Notes: generated by a model not told the origin, from the letters alone. Counted from the stretch's first letter, positions 46,861 through 59,179 are shown. The stretch is 64,000 nt of DNA from Hyperoodon ampullatus (GCA_949752795.1 OX457058.1:38442587-38506586), one strand, 5' to 3'. Numbers and translations: made by a program.

Positions 46861-46943
46861 ATTTGCTAGAGGTGGTCCACATATTGGGATGGAATTCAAC
46901 TCTGGTCAGCCTGATTCCAAAGCCTGAACGCTTTCCCCTAGGG

Positions 46944-47105
46944 CAGTGGTTCTCAGTGTGAGGTCCTCGGCACTTTTCTAGCAAGTGGGGGCCCTACTTA
47001 CTTGTTAACCTACTAAATCAGAAACTTTGGGGTGGGGCCCAGCAATCTGGTAAAGCAAGCCCCCCAGTAGCTCTGATGCACAATCAGGTTGGAGAACCAC
47101 TGCTC
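46944..47105. mobile_element. hAT-type MER relic
   Basis: Starts CAGTGGTTCTCAGTGTGAGG and ends TTGGAGAACCACTGCTC, with inverted ends. The middle reads TCAGAAACTTTGGGGTGGGG. MER20- or MER5-like, exact family not settled. Confidence 0.7.
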
Positions 47106-47269
47106 TAAAGCCTTGCTACTCAAACAAAATTGTGATCTACACACGCACAGCATCAGCATCATCTGGGAATGTGGTAGAAATGCCGTACCTCAGGTCTTAC
47201 TCCAGACCCACTGATTCAGAATCTTTTTGACAAGATCCCTAGGTTCTTTGCATGAGCTTTAAAATTTGC
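47106..47269. mobile_element. hAT-type MER relic (second copy)
   Basis: GCATCAGCATCATCTGGGAA, AGACCCACTGATTCAGAATC and CATGAGCTTTAAAATTTGCG show a related element next to the previous one. Confidence 0.55.
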
Positions 47270-47278
47270 GAAGACCAG

Positions 47279-47411
47279 GGACTTCTCTGGCGGTCCACTG
47301 GTTAAGACTGTGATTCCAAGGCAGAGGGTGTGGGTTCGATTCGATCCCTGGTCAGGGAACTAAGATCCCACATGCCACGTGGTGCGGCAGGAAAAAAAAA
47401 AAAAAAAATGA
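47279..47411 (+). repeat. Short CHR-type SINE
   Basis: Head GGACTTCTCTGGCGGTCCAC, a duplicated TTCGAT in the B-box area, and a 17-A tail. Flanked by GAAGACCAG at 47,270-47,278 and 47,412-47,420. Confidence 0.9.
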
Positions 47412-47420
47412 GAAGACCAG

Positions 47421-47909
47421 TAATTCCCAAACCTGGCTGACAATCAGAATTAACTAGGGAGTTTTGTTTGTTTGTTTTTTTAGAGTATGAATTCCCTAGG
47501 TATCCATACTATTAATATATTGACTGAGGCAGTCACACATTTGCCCAGGTTCAAGGCGTGGGGGGCGGGTGGCAAGTTTCTACAAGAGTATGTAAACAGG
47601 AGTTATTGTGTCCATCTTTGGAAAACATAATCTGCCATGCTTTTGCTTTCTTTTTCTTTAAATTGCATAATCTACACTCAAAAGAAGAAACATAACATCT
47701 GAAGAGTATAAAACTCTCCAATCATGTCTGTCTCCCTTACCTTCAACCAAAGGGAATCACTCTCGTGAATTTTGTGTTAATTATGCTCTTGTTTTCTTTA
47801 TAATTTTGCCACCCCAGGTTTGTTCCTAAATAATATACTGTTTAGTTTTGCCTGTTTGCAAACTTTACAAAAATGGAGTCATACAGAGGTATACTTATGT
47901 AATCTTGTT
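47421..47909. other. Unique or unclassified sequence
   Basis: No gene or named repeat. The TTTGTTTGTTTGTTTTTT run at about 47,464 is a simple repeat. Confidence 0.4.
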
Positions 47910-48310
47910 CATTTACTCTTGTGTCAGGCAGGATTGGCCTGGTTATGCTGTGGTAAAAGCACCACCCAAATATCTCTGGCTTATTACTCCAAACATACTA
48001 CATATATGTTGAGTTGGCTGCAACTCTGCTCTGGGATCCAGGCTGAAGGAGCAACTCCTATCTGGAACATCACTAGTCTTGTGGCAGAAGGAAAAGAGAA
48101 GATGGTGGGCCATGAACTGGCTTTTCAAACTCCTGCTCAAAAGTGACAATTGTCTGTTTTACTCACAGTCTATTGGCCAAAGAAACCACATGGCTAAGCC
48201 TAAGGTCAATCAGGTTGCAAAGATAATCCTCACGTAGATAGGGACCCCAAAGAGAGTAGCCCTAGAGGGGCAACAAATATTTTGGATAATAATACAGTCT
48301 ACCCCAACAT
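47910..48310 (+). repeat. Old interspersed repeat, family unsure
   Basis: GTGGTAAAAGCACCACCCAA, ATGTTGAGTTGGCTGCAACT and GGCCAAAGAAACCACATGGC follow the order of an LTR-like or MER-type repeat common in mammals. A second end copy is at about 48,760-48,830. Confidence 0.4.
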
Positions 48311-48412
48311 TCTCCTTTGGTCACAAATATTTATTTCCCTTTATTCTGTAAAATAAATTCACTCGTCTCACAGGAGACAATCTAAATTCTCATCTAACCA
48401 TGGCACCAGACT

Positions 48413-48736
48413 TTTTTTTTTTTTTTTTTTGGCTGCGTTGGGTCTTCATTGCTAGCTTTCATCTTGCAGGCTTTCTCTAGCTGTGGAGAGCAGGGGCTAC
48501 TCTTCATTGCAGTGCATGGGCTTCTCATTGTGGTGGCTTCTCTTGTTGTGGAGCATGGGCTCTAGGTACACAGGCTTCAGTAGTTGTGTCATGGACTCTA
48601 GAGCACAGGCTCAGTAGTTGTGGCTCACGGGCTTAGTTGCTCCTTGGCCTGTGGGATCTTCCCAGACCAGGGCTCAAACCTGTGTCCCCTGCATTGGCAG
48701 GTGGATTCTTACCCACTGCACCACCAGGGAAGTCCC
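48413..48736 (-). repeat. CHR-1-type SINE
   Basis: Poly(T), GGCTGCGTTGGGTCTTCATT, repeated CAGTAGTTGTG units, ending CACCAGGGAAGTCCC. Confidence 0.9.
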
Positions 48737-49001
48737 TGGGTGAGTGTTTTAAAGCCTCCAGTAGTGAGGGACCCATAGAGAGGGGGAATGAATATTCTGA
48801 ATACTAATACAATCTACCGCAGAAAGCAGGTCAAAAAACCTCACAGCCCCCAGGAGGGCGTATGCCCTCTCTAGGAAGAAAATAGAACAAGAAGGACCTC
48901 CAAGATGGCAGAGGCAAGAACTATGAAGGACAATGGCCTGACAAATCGCCCCTTCCCCTGAGAGCAGGACTAAGACCTAATCAAGAAACATTCCCTCCAC
49001 C

Positions 49002-49242
49002 TCGGGTCCAGTGGTTAAGAATCTACCTGCCAGTGCAGGGGACACAGGTTTGATTCCTGGTCCGGGAAGATGCCACATGCCGTGGAGCAACTCAGCCCGT
49101 GTGCCACAACTACTGAAGGCCGTGTGCCCTAGAGTCCATGTGCCCTAGAGCCCGTATGCCACAACTACTGAAGCCCGTGGGCTCGAGGGTCCACATGCCG
49201 TGACTACTGAGCCCATGTGCTGCAGCTACTGAAGCCCGTATG
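49002..49242 (+). repeat. CHR-1-type SINE, tail missing
   Basis: Starts inside the head (GGTCCAGTGGTTAAGAATCT) and keeps repeated ACAACTACTGAAGCC units, but ends at GCCCGTATGG with no A-tail. An inverted partner lies about 270 bp to its left. Confidence 0.75.
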
Positions 49243-49665
49243 GAAGAAGGGAGGCTATGTAACTTCTAAGGCTGGATCATGAAAATGGCATGCACTTGTG
49301 CTTTGCTTTCTTGTACACCTTCTCTTTCATCCCAGCTACAAGCTAGTTTGAGCAAGCCCAAACTAGCCCACATGGAGAGACCACGTGTAGGTGTTGGGAC
49401 TGACAGCCTAGCTGAGGTTCCAGGCAACACCCAGCATCAAACAGCCAGACATGTGAGTAAAGATGCCTCCAGTTGGCCCCAGCCCCCAACCATTGGGATA
49501 TCCCCAGCCTCTGAGTCTTCCCAGCTGAGACCCCAGACATCAGGGAGCAGAGACAAGCCACCCCTGCTAGATCCTATCTCAATTCCTGACGCACAGAGCT
49601 CATAAGCATAATAAAATGCTTGTTTTGGGGCACTGAGTTTGTTATGTAACAGTGGATGACTGGAA
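49243..49665 (+). mobile_element. Old LTR-like repeat, probably MaLR/ERVL
   Basis: Phrases CACATGGAGAGACCACGTGT, CAGCTGAGACCCCAGACATC and CATAAGCATAATAAAATGCT recur as an old LTR in mammals. A 108-codon ORF inside is a by-product. Family not settled. Confidence 0.5.
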
Positions 49666-49929
49666 CAGTTTAAAAAATACACATAAAAAAACTGTTTTAG
49701 TTATCTATTGTATAAAAATCTCTTCACGGGCCTTTTTAAAGTGAGTTTGCATATGTTAGATGGTAGATGGCCCACAGAATGGCCTGCAGGGGCCCTGACA
49801 GGAAAGGTCCTACAAGGGGAAAAGTCTAGGGTCATGAAGTCTAGGGCCAAGGTCTTTGAGAAAGAAATTCTCCCTTATTCCTTGGTAAAGGAAGTAGAAG
49901 TTTATTCGATCTTTATGGCGAGAGTTCCA

Positions 49930-50060
49930 CTGAACTTGGTTCTTTCACTCACTCATTCATTCATTTACAAATTCATTCATTCATCAAACAATTGCTGATC
50001 ATATAGTAAGCTCCAGGCTGTGAATGTAGAGCTCAGTAAGTCAGGGTCCCTAGTCTAGAA
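49930..50060 (-). repeat. L2/MIR-type fragment with (TTCA)n
   Basis: CACTCATTCATTCATTTACA followed by ATAGTAAGCTCCAGGCTGTG resembles the antisense 3' end of L2. Confidence 0.5.
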
Positions 50061-50139
50061 AGAAAGGCCAGGAATCAAGATGCCCATAGTACTCTTGTTC
50101 TTTATTTTATCCTGTAGGCTTATACTTAGGATCTAGTTT

Positions 50140-50410
50140 ATTGGGGTGGAGGATAAATACTCACAGAATAAAATTATAGAGAAAAGCATGGGAATGATTC
50201 ATGCAAAGTTCCGGATAGTAGTGCCTCTAGGAGGATGAGAGTCTGATAAGCTGGGGCAGGAACTCCAAGGGGCTTCTAAGCTTCTGATCATGCTCTGTTT
50301 CTTAAACAGGGAGGGGGGTACAGAGGGGTTCATTTTATTATTATCTTTTAAGCTTTACATATATATTATATCCTCTCATGTGTGAAGTACTTTTCAATAA
50401 AAGTTTGTAA
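50140..50410 (+). mobile_element. Old LINE-1 3' end
   Basis: Ends CATGTGTGAAGTACTTTTCA and AATAAAAGT, as in L1M 3' ends. Confidence 0.5.
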
Positions 50411-51463
50411 AGATTGTTCATCACTGAGAGGTTTATTAAGTACAAATTTGGAAACAATCAGGTGCTCATTATCAGCAGCCTGGTTAAATAACATAAAATA
50501 TCTGTTTAATGAAATACTAACAAGCCATTGAAATAATAATGTAGTCTTACCTTATTGATGTGAAATCACGTCCATAATATAGTAAATGAAAAAGGCAGCT
50601 TAGGACTTCCCTGGTGGTCCAGTGTTTAAGACCCTGCACTTCCAATGCATGGGGCATGGGTTCGATCCCTGGTGGGGAAACTAAGATTACACGTGTTGCC
50701 CAGTGCGGGGTAGGGGGCAGGCAGCTTAAAAACCATATATACCAAGTGCCTGTTGACAGATGAATGAATAAATAAAATGTGGTATACAATGGAATATTAT
50801 TCAACCTTAAAAAGAAAGGATACTCTGACATGTGTTATAATGGATAAACCTTGAAGACATACTGCTAAGTGAATTAAGCCAGTCACAAAAGGACAAATAC
50901 TGTATGATTCCATTCTCATGAGATACTTAGAGAAGTCAAATTCATAGACAGAGAGAAGGATGGTGGTTCCAGAGACTGGGTGTTGGTGGTGGAGGGGAAT
51001 GTGGAGTTAATGTTTAATGGGTCCAGAATTTCAGTTGGGGAAGATGAAAAAGTTCTAGAGATAAATGGTGGTGATAGTTGTACAACAATGTGAATGTGCT
51101 TAATGCCACAGAACTATATGCTTAAAAATGGTTAAAATGGGAAATTTTATGTTATGTATATTTTACCACAATAAGAAATGGCTATATATATAATACAATT
51201 ACTTTTCTCTGTGTGTGTGTATAAGAGAGAGAAAGAGAGGGGGGAGAGAGAAGGAAAATGTATAGAAAAAAATCTGGCAGAATTTATATCAATATGTCTA
51301 CAATGCTTATCTTTTGTTGTTCAGGTTATAGATGATCTTTATTCTCTTTCTTATACTTCATGCTTTTCTATATACTACGGTTCTTTGGCTATGAGTAAAT
51401 TTTACATGTGTAATCGGAAAACAATATACCTGATTTTAAAAGAAAGGAATCCCATGTTTCATC
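50411..51463 (+). mobile_element. Old LINE-1 3' region, with a short SINE inside
   Basis: GACAAATACTGTATGATTCC, GGAGTTAATGTTTAATGGGT and ATTTTATGTTATGTATATTT mark an L1M 3' end. A short CHR SINE is inserted at 50,603. The part after 51,180 is diverged and includes a purine-rich GA run. Confidence 0.65.
50603..50719 (+). repeat. Short CHR-type SINE
   Basis: Head GGACTTCCCTGGTGGTCCAG. Flanked by GGCAGCTTA at 50,594-50,602 and 50,720-50,728. Confidence 0.88.
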
Positions 51464-51568
51464 AAGAAGTGGCAAAGCAATCCTGAGGAAAAAGAACAAA
51501 GCAGGAGACATAACCCTTCCAGACTTCAGACAATACTACAAAGCTACTGTAATCAAAAGAGCATTGTA

Positions 51569-51773
51569 GGGGCTCCCCTGGTGGTGCAGTGGTTGGGAGT
51601 CCCCCTGCTGATGCAGGGGACGCAGGTTCGTGCCCCGGTCCGGGAGGATCCCACATGCCACAGAGCGGCTGGGCCCGTGAGCCATGGCCGCTGGGCCTGC
51701 GCGTCTGGAGCCTGTGCTCCGCAACGGGAGAGGCCGCAACGGTGAGAGGCCTGCGTACCGCAAAAAAAAAAAA
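51569..51773 (+). repeat. CHR-2 SINE inside LINE-1
   Basis: Flanked by AAAAGAGCATTRTA (one mismatch) at 51,555-51,568 and 51,774-51,787. Confidence 0.94.
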
Positions 51774-52060
51774 AAAAGAGCATTATATTGGCTCTTGGAC
51801 AATATGGATCAATGGATCAGAATAGAGAGCCCAGAAATAAACCCACACTATGGTCAATTAATCTTTGACAAAGGAGACAAGAATATCCAATGGAGAAAAT
51901 ACAGTCTCTTCAGCAAGTGGTGTTGGGAAAGTTGGACAGCTACATGTAAATCAATGAATTTAGAACACACCCTCAAATCATATAAAAAAATAAACTCAAA
52001 ATGGCTTAAAGACTTAAATATAAGACATGACATCATAAAACTATTAGAAATGAACACAGG

Positions 52061-52415
52061 GGCTTCCCTGGTGGCACAGTAGTTAAGAATCTACCTGCCA
52101 ACACAGGGGACACGGGTTCGAGCCCTGGTCCAGGAAGATCCCACATGCCACAGAACAACTAAGCCCGTGCGCCACAACTACTGAGCCTGCGATCTAAAGC
52201 CCACAAGCCACAACTACTGAGCCCGTGTGCCACAACTACTGAAGCCCGTGCATCTAGAGCCTGTGCTCCACATCAAGAGAGGCCACCACACTGAGAAGCC
52301 CATGCACCACAATGAAGAGTAGTCCCCACTCGCCACAACTAGAGAAAGCCCGCATGCAGGAACGAAGACCCAATGCAGCCAAAAAAATAAAATTAATTAA
52401 TTAATTTTTAAAAAA
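52061..52415 (+). repeat. CHR-1-type SINE inside LINE-1
   Basis: Flanked by AGAAATGAACAYAGG (one mismatch) at 52,046-52,060 and 52,416-52,430. Confidence 0.94.
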
Positions 52416-52419
52416 AGAA

Positions 52420-53221
52420 ATGAACATAGGCAAAACACTCTCTGACATAAACTGTACCAATGTTTTCTTAGGCCTGTCTTCCAAGGCAATAGAAATAAAA
52501 GCAAAAATAAACAAATGGGACCTAATCAAACTTACAAGCTTTTGTACAGCAAAGGAAACCAAAAATAAAATGAAAAGACAAGCTATGGACTGGGAGAAAA
52601 TATTTGCAAATGATGCAACCAACAAGGGCTTAATTTCCAAAGTATACAAACAGCTCATGCAACTCAGTAACAAAAAAACAAACAACCCAATGGAAAGATG
52701 GGCAGAAGACCTAAATAGACATTTCTTCAAAGAGATACAGATAGACAACAGGCACATGAAAAGATGCTTAGCATTGCTAGTTACTAGAGAAATGCAAATC
52801 AAAACTTCAATGAGGTACCACCTCAACTGGTCAGAATGGCCATCATTAAAAAGTCTACAGATAATAACGCTGGAGAGAGTGTGGAGAAAAGGGAACCCTC
52901 CTACACTGTTGATGGGAATGTAAATTGGTGCAGCCACTATGGAAAACAGTATGGAGTTTCCTTAAAAGACTAAAAATAGAGTTGTTATGTGATGTAGCAA
53001 TCCCACTCCTGGGCATATATCTGGGCAAAACTATAATTCAAAAAGATACATGCACCCGTATGTTCATAGCAGCACCATTCACAATAGCCAAGACATGGAA
53101 ACAACCTAAATGTCCAAGGACAGATGAATGGATAAAGATGTGGTACATATACACAATGGAATACTACTCAGCCATAAAAAAGAATGAAATAATGCCATTC
53201 ACAGCAACATGGATGGGCTAA
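52420..53221 (+). pseudogene. Remnant of LINE-1 ORF2 (C-terminal part)
   Basis: Two consecutive reading frames (52,420-52,923 and 52,925-53,221) encode L1 ORF2p sequence after the reverse-transcriptase domain. The first has FIKLTSF-type and WAEDLNRHF phrases and the second ends near NEIMPFTATWMG. The frame changes at about 52,924, and the real start of ORF2 is missing because the element is 5'-truncated. Confidence 0.8.
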
Positions 53222-53602
53222 ATGAAGTAAGTCAGAAAGAGAAAGACAAATACCATATGATATCACTTATGTGTGGAATCTAAAATATGCCACAAATGAA
53301 CTTATCTACGAAACAGAAACAGACTCACAGACATAGAGAACAGATTTGTGGTTGCCAAGGGGAAAGGGGAGTGGGGGAGGGATGGATTGGGAGTTTGGGA
53401 TTAGCAGATACAAACTATTATATATAGAATGGATGAGCACAGGTAAATACATTCACTATCCTGTGATAAACCATAATGGAAAAGAATATGAAAAAGAATG
53501 TATTCATGTATATAACTGAATCACTTTGCTGTATAGCAGAAATTAACACATTGTAAATCAACTATACTTCAATAAAATAATTTTTTTAAAAAGAAGCAGC
53601 AA

Positions 53603-54289
53603 TGTGATTGATTAAAGAGATGACACAGTCAAATAAGCAAGATAAAAAAAATTAAAAGGAAATTATTCTCCAATAAAAGTGACTCATTCAGTCAACAGTA
53701 GAAATCAATAAGGTGAGATGGGCCAGCTTCAGGTCTCCTCTTTGACATATTCATTCCTATTTTACAATAGAACATCTGAAACTACGCTTATCCTCTCTTT
53801 GCCAGCATTGGAACCACCTCTCTTTATCCATTCCTAAATGTCTTTTCTTTAAAATCAATTCCTCAACCTCCTCCAGACTTACCCTAGTGTGCGTCATGCC
53901 CAAACAACCTTAATATTCCTGAATGAGCAACAGCTCTGGGGCCCTCAACACCCTTCTTCACACTCTGTGCTTTTTCTTGGCCTCCGGACTCCAGACTCCA
54001 GCTGTCTTTCCTTCCAGCCCTGGGTCCAAAGGTTTTTCTCTTTCCATTTGTGGCTGTACCCTCCAGAATTCATGTCTTAAAAGCGTCCTCAAATTATGGT
54101 GCTCTCTGTGAGCCTCGGCCTTGCTAGCTCTGCCTGTTCCAGCTCCTCTTGGCTGGGTCTACTCTTCCTTCACCTCAAGCTCCGTCGTGCCCCCTTCACC
54201 CCTTCCTGTGTAGCTTTGGCCTTATGACCTGGTGGAGCTTAGAATTAAGTCTTGCAGAGACAGCCTTTTCATAAACTACTGGGATGTAC
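53603..54289. other. Unique intergenic sequence
   Basis: Nothing recognised. Confidence 0.5.
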
Positions 54290-54760
54290 AAGCTTCCAGA
54301 AACGCCATTTGACAATTTGAAAGAAGATCCTGAAAATATTCATAGCCTTTGAAACTCTGACCTTATAATTCCATTTCTGGGACTCTCTCCCAAGGAAATG
54401 GATGGACAAGGATTAAAGCAGAAATATGAATCACATAATTTAAGTTAGCAAAACAACAGAAGCAGCCTAGATGTCCAAGAGCAGAAGATTGATCAAATTA
54501 AGCAAATTATAGCATATGCCTATTGTGGACAGTTATGCAGCCATTAATATGTTTGTGGAGTATCATTAATGCCAGGGGAAAAATACTCTTGATCAAAATG
54601 ATATATTTGGTATGAATTCAAGTGAAATAAAAAAGGCATAGAACAAAAATAAACAAGAAATATGTCAAAATATGAATAATTTGCCTCTGGGTGGTGAGAT
54701 TACAGGTACATTTTTTTCCCGTTTGTCTTCATACTTATACTTTTCAAGTGTTCCATGGGA
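54290..54760 (+). mobile_element. Old LINE-1 3' region
   Basis: TTATGCAGCCATTAATATGT, then AATTTGCCTCTGGGTGGTGA, then TTCATACTTATACTTTTCAA are in L1M order. Confidence 0.65.
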
Positions 54761-56424
54761 GTACAAATCCCTTTTATCATCTGCAGGAAAAAGCTCCAAA
54801 AGACTTTCCACCCACAGAAGAAAAAATGACTCAATTACACTTGGACTTGGTGTCCTAGTCTGAATGGCTAGGCTCCCAAGTACATCAGGGTGGTACATGG
54901 AAAACGTAACTTGTGTTTTGTCTTTTTGTTGATGTCTTGTCAGAGGCTCCTGTTTATGTTGCGTGGGGGCAGATAGGCCTATCTGTGCTCTGCCTGATGG
55001 AGCGCCCCAGCTGGCCTGGGCAGGGATGGTGGAGTGAGATTTTCCCGTGGTACCTGTGACTAGGAGGAAGCACCGCAGCTCTGCAGCAGGAAACTCAAGC
55101 TCCCCATTTCCCACTTACGGTGGAGTCTGGTGGCTGATTCCCCTGCAATGACAGCCTGCCCTTCTACCTGATTTATGGGGGTCAGCCACTGCCCCAGTGC
55201 TCACCGTCTCTGCACTAGCATCTGCGACTCTTATGCATCTTGCGTATCACAGGCAGGCCAGTCACACTTCTCAACCCATCTCGACAGTAGAGTCAAATTC
55301 TCCAACTCTGAGGGTTCGAGGGTTTTTCCCCCTTTATTGAAACCATTGTCTGTCCAGCATGGTGACAACAGATCCAAGGCTTCCTCCCCAAGTTGTATGT
55401 TATGATCATCTGACCGATCTTATGAATTTTGGTCAGATTTGTGGGTCAGGGAATTGGAACAGGAAGTAATCTGGAGGGGTCCTCCCAGGGGCAGATAATT
55501 GTCAGTTTGTGGCTCCTCCAGGTTTGGGGGTGGCAGGTGATCAGGACTGTGCCAGCTTGCTCTAGAAACAACGCATGTTTTGTTGAGGCTGCTGGTAGAT
55601 GCCCAGTCTGGATAAGGAGAGGTACCCCTCTTCCTGAATGCCCTGGCATATGGGCATTGCTGGTGCTGGCCTGGAGTCTCAAATGAGACTGAGGAGGGGT
55701 GTGCGGGTACAGCAGAGAAAGGAGCCCTACTGAACATGGAAGGGGAGCCTGAAGGGAGGTGCTGGAGAGGAGAGAAAATTTCCATTTGGCTTTTCCAACT
55801 TCTTGCCATGTCCCCAGAGCACAGCAACTTGGCCGCTATCCGAGTGCCCCATCCTTAGTCTTTCTTCATGAATTTTTCATTTCAGGCAAAGAGCCCTTAT
55901 CTCTCACTGGGACTGCTTTGGGAGCCTGCTTTCATAGCAGCTGGAGATGGAGCAGATGAAGAATTGCATTAAGGCAGAATCATCTGTCCCTTGAGAGAGG
56001 AAGGGCACTCTGTGCTCCTGGAAGGACAGCTCCTACCCCACCCCCCATTACTGTAGGCTTCTATCATTCACAAGAAGGTTGGGCTGCAGTTTTATTGAGA
56101 TACTATTGAGTGCGGAGAGAGAAAGGCTTTGGGGGCACTTACTGTGGTCTTGCCTGAGGGTGAGGTCTCTCCTGGTGCCAATCATTGGACACAAGGTGGG
56201 TCCACAGCAGAAAAGAAGAGAGAGGGGACTTGGCCTCTCTCATTCCAGATTTCTAGGAGTCCAGATGTCTTGGGGCATGCCCCCGTGGTGGGGGGTTAAG
56301 GATGTCATCTCTCCCTGGCCCCATTCCCAGGACCATCCTGGCCCAGAGCAAGAGAAGCCCCTGCTCTGTACCTCCTCTGGCTGCATCTTTTCCCACAGGC
56401 AAAAGAGTCCATATACCCATCCTT
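54761..56424. other. Unique intergenic sequence
   Basis: Several 100-150 codon ORFs overlap on both strands, none with a recognised domain. Not called genes. Confidence 0.5.
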
Positions 56425-56816
56425 TGATGGGTTGAATTGAGATGCCTCCAAAGATACGTTGAAATCCTAACCCCCAGTACCTCAGACTGTGACCTTATTT
56501 GGAAATAGTGTTGTTGTAGTTGTAATTAGTTAACATGAGACACAGACCCATGGGAGGAGGAGGCCATGAGAAGATGCAGCAGAGCCTGGAGTGATGCAGT
56601 AACAAGCCAAGGAATGCCAAGGATTACGCAAACCCCCAGAAACTAGGGAAAGACCAGGAAGGAGCCTCCCATACAGGTTTCAGAGGGAGCACGGCCCTGC
56701 TGATACCTTGATTTTGGACTTCTAGGCTCCAGAACTGTGAGACAATAAATTTTTGTTTTTTTAAGTCACCCAGTTTTTGGTACTTTGCTACAGCAGCCCT
56801 GGGAAACTAATACACA
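56425..56816 (+). mobile_element. Complete MaLR (MLT1/MST-type) solo LTR
   Basis: Starts TGATGGGTTGAATT and ends AAACTAATACACA, a TG...CA LTR of about 392 bp. It carries GACCTTATTTGGAAATAG and CTCCAGAACTGTGAGACAAT, with an AATAAA polyadenylation signal near 56,744. Old, non-coding. Confidence 0.85.
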
Positions 56817-57084
56817 CTCTCAGACTAGACTCTGGGTACCAGGACCCCAAAATCCTGACCAACTGGCACCAAGCCCTCTATTTGTCCTCTTGTCAAGGAC
56901 CCCACCAATGTAGTGGGGCCTGAAATTGGAGGTGAGGAACTAGGGAGTCGTAGTCCTGGGGTCACTGGTGCACAGGGAAGAGGGCTGTGAGCTGCAGGGA
57001 ACAAGCTAAACCTGGCAAGCTAGAGTTCTGACACATGGTGCCCTCTGAGACTATTTTCCTTTTGTTATTCTTCAGCTTTTAGGA

Positions 57085-57284
57085 NNNNNNNNNNNNNNNN
57101 NNNNNNNNNNNNNNNNNNNNNNNNNNNNNNNNNNNNNNNNNNNNNNNNNNNNNNNNNNNNNNNNNNNNNNNNNNNNNNNNNNNNNNNNNNNNNNNNNNNN
57201 NNNNNNNNNNNNNNNNNNNNNNNNNNNNNNNNNNNNNNNNNNNNNNNNNNNNNNNNNNNNNNNNNNNNNNNNNNNNNNNNNNNN
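57085..57284. other. Assembly gap of 200 N
   Basis: Exactly 200 unknown bases. A reading frame running across it is meaningless. Confidence 1.
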
Positions 57285-57769
57285 ACTGTGAGTTCTGCTC
57301 TGAGGCTCAGTCCTAGGGAAGATTAATGGCTCCCCTTTATGCTTTAGCACCATTTGGTATAAACTTGAGGTAGAGAACATATAGAACTATAATCTATTAT
57401 GTTTTTGTGTCTTTTTTATTAGTTCGTAAGCTTAATGGGCCAGGAATTCTTTTTCTCAGAGCCTTGCACATAGTAAGTGTGAAATAAGTGTAAAAAAAGC
57501 CATATCTAACAAGAAAATATTCCCCCGGGCACCCATCAGGGGCAGATCTCCCCATTATACTCTCATTTTCTTTCAAAGACTCTTAATATCTGTCCCACAA
57601 TATAGACATTTAAAATGGAATTGGAAAAATAAAACATTTGTGTATTTGCTTTTATATGCACAAGATATCTCTGGAAATATCCATAAAGAATTATCATAGT
57701 CCATCAAATCTAAGGTACCATCAATTGCAAGTTGCTTGATTGTTTTGTGTACAAAAAAGAAATGAAAAA
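57285..57769. other. Unique or unclassified sequence
   Basis: Nothing recognised. Confidence 0.45.
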
Positions 57770-58582
57770 GACTGTTAAATGGAGAGGCAAAAGACCCATC
57801 ATAGTCAACGCGATATTCGGAAGGAGAACAAAGTTGGAGGACTGACACTACCTGACATCAAGACTTATTACAAGTTGTAGTAAGACAGTGTGATATTAGT
57901 GAAAGAAGAGACAAATAGATCAATGGAATAGAAAAGAATAGAGAACCCAGAAATAGACTCCCATAAATATAGTCAACTGATCTTTGCCAAAGGAGCAAAA
58001 AGACAATACAATGAAGGAAAGATAGTCTTTTCAACAAATGGTTCTGGTACTACTGGACACCACATGGAAAAAAAAAAAGAATCTAGACACAGACCTTAAA
58101 CCTTTCACAAAAATTAACTCAAAGTGGATCATAGACCTACATGTAAAATGCAAATCTATAAAACTCCTAGAAAGTGCCACAGGAGAAAACTAGATGATCT
58201 TGGATATGGCAATGACTTTTTAGATATAACACCAAAGGGACAATTCATGAAAGAAATCATTGATAAGCTAGACCTCATTAAAGTTAAAAATGTATGCTCT
58301 GTGAAATAACAGTCAAGAGGATGAGAAGAGGGATAGAGTGGGAGAACACATTTACAAAAGACATTTCTGATAAAGGCCTGCTATCCAAAATATGCAAAGA
58401 ACTCCTAAAACTCAACAATAAGAAAACGAATAACCTGATGTTGAAAATGGGCAAAAGACCTGAAAAGATAACTTCCCTAAAGAAGATATACATGTGGCAA
58501 ATCAGCATATGAAAAGATGCTCTACATCATATGTCATCAGTGAAATGCAAATTAAACAATGAGAAACCACTACATGCCTATT

Positions 58583-58617
<35 letters not shown>

Positions 58618-58804
58618 TTTGGTTGTGCCAGGTCTTAGTTGTGGCAGGTGGGCTCCTTAGTTGTGGCTCACAGGCTCCTTAGTTGTGGCATGTGAACTCT
58701 TAGTTGTGACATGCATGTGGGATCTAGCTCCCTGACCAGGGATCGAACCCAGGCCCCCTGCAATGGGAGTGTGGAGTCAACCACTGTGCCACCAGGGAAG
58801 TCCC
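58583..58804 (-). repeat. CHR-related SINE with an (ATTT)n tail
   Basis: The tail is (ATTT)n read on plus, followed by GGTTGTGCCAGGTCTTAGTT and ending CACCAGGGAAGTCCC. TGCCTATT occurs at 58,575-58,582 and 58,809-58,816 and may be its duplication, leaving four extra bases at the right. Confidence 0.85.
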
Positions 58805-59179
58805 CACTTGCCTATTAGAATAGCCAAAATCCGGACCGACAACACCAAGTGCTAGTGAGGATGTGGAGCAATAGGAACTCTCATTTATTGCTGGTGGCAA
58901 TGAGAAAATGGTATAGCCACTCTGGAAGATAGTTTGGCAGTTTCTTATAAAATCAAACTCACTCTTACTCTATGATCCAGCAATGTTCCTTGGTATTTAC
59001 TCAAATTAGTTGAAAATTTATATCTATCCAAAAACCTATACACAGATGTTTATAGCAGTTTTATCCATAATTGCCAAAACTTGGAAGCAACTAAGAAGTT
59101 TTTCAGTAGGCAAGTGGATAAATAAATTGTGGTACATCCAGACAATGGAGTATTATTCAGTGCTAAAAAGAAATGAGCT

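Larger units (their letters stand above)
51476..53590 (+). mobile_element. 5'-truncated LINE-1, ORF2 3' part and 3' UTR, with two SINEs inside
   Basis: From AGCAATCCTGAGG to the (AATAAAATAA) tail. It keeps long broken ORF2p pieces at 52,420-52,923 and 52,925-53,221, including the conserved MWYIYTMEYYSAIKKNE stretch near the C-terminus. Flanked by AAGAAGYRGCAA (two mismatches) at 51,464-51,475 and 53,591-53,602. SINEs at 51,569 and 52,061 split it. Not functional. Confidence 0.88.

Noticed and set aside
49279..49605. 108-codon plus ORF
   Set aside because: Lies entirely in an old LTR-like repeat.
54665..55114. 149-codon minus ORF
   Set aside because: No recognisable domain, partly in L1 3' sequence, no splice context. 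Treated as chance.
57072..57380. 102-codon minus ORF across the gap
   Set aside because: Most of it is N, so the reading frame is not real.
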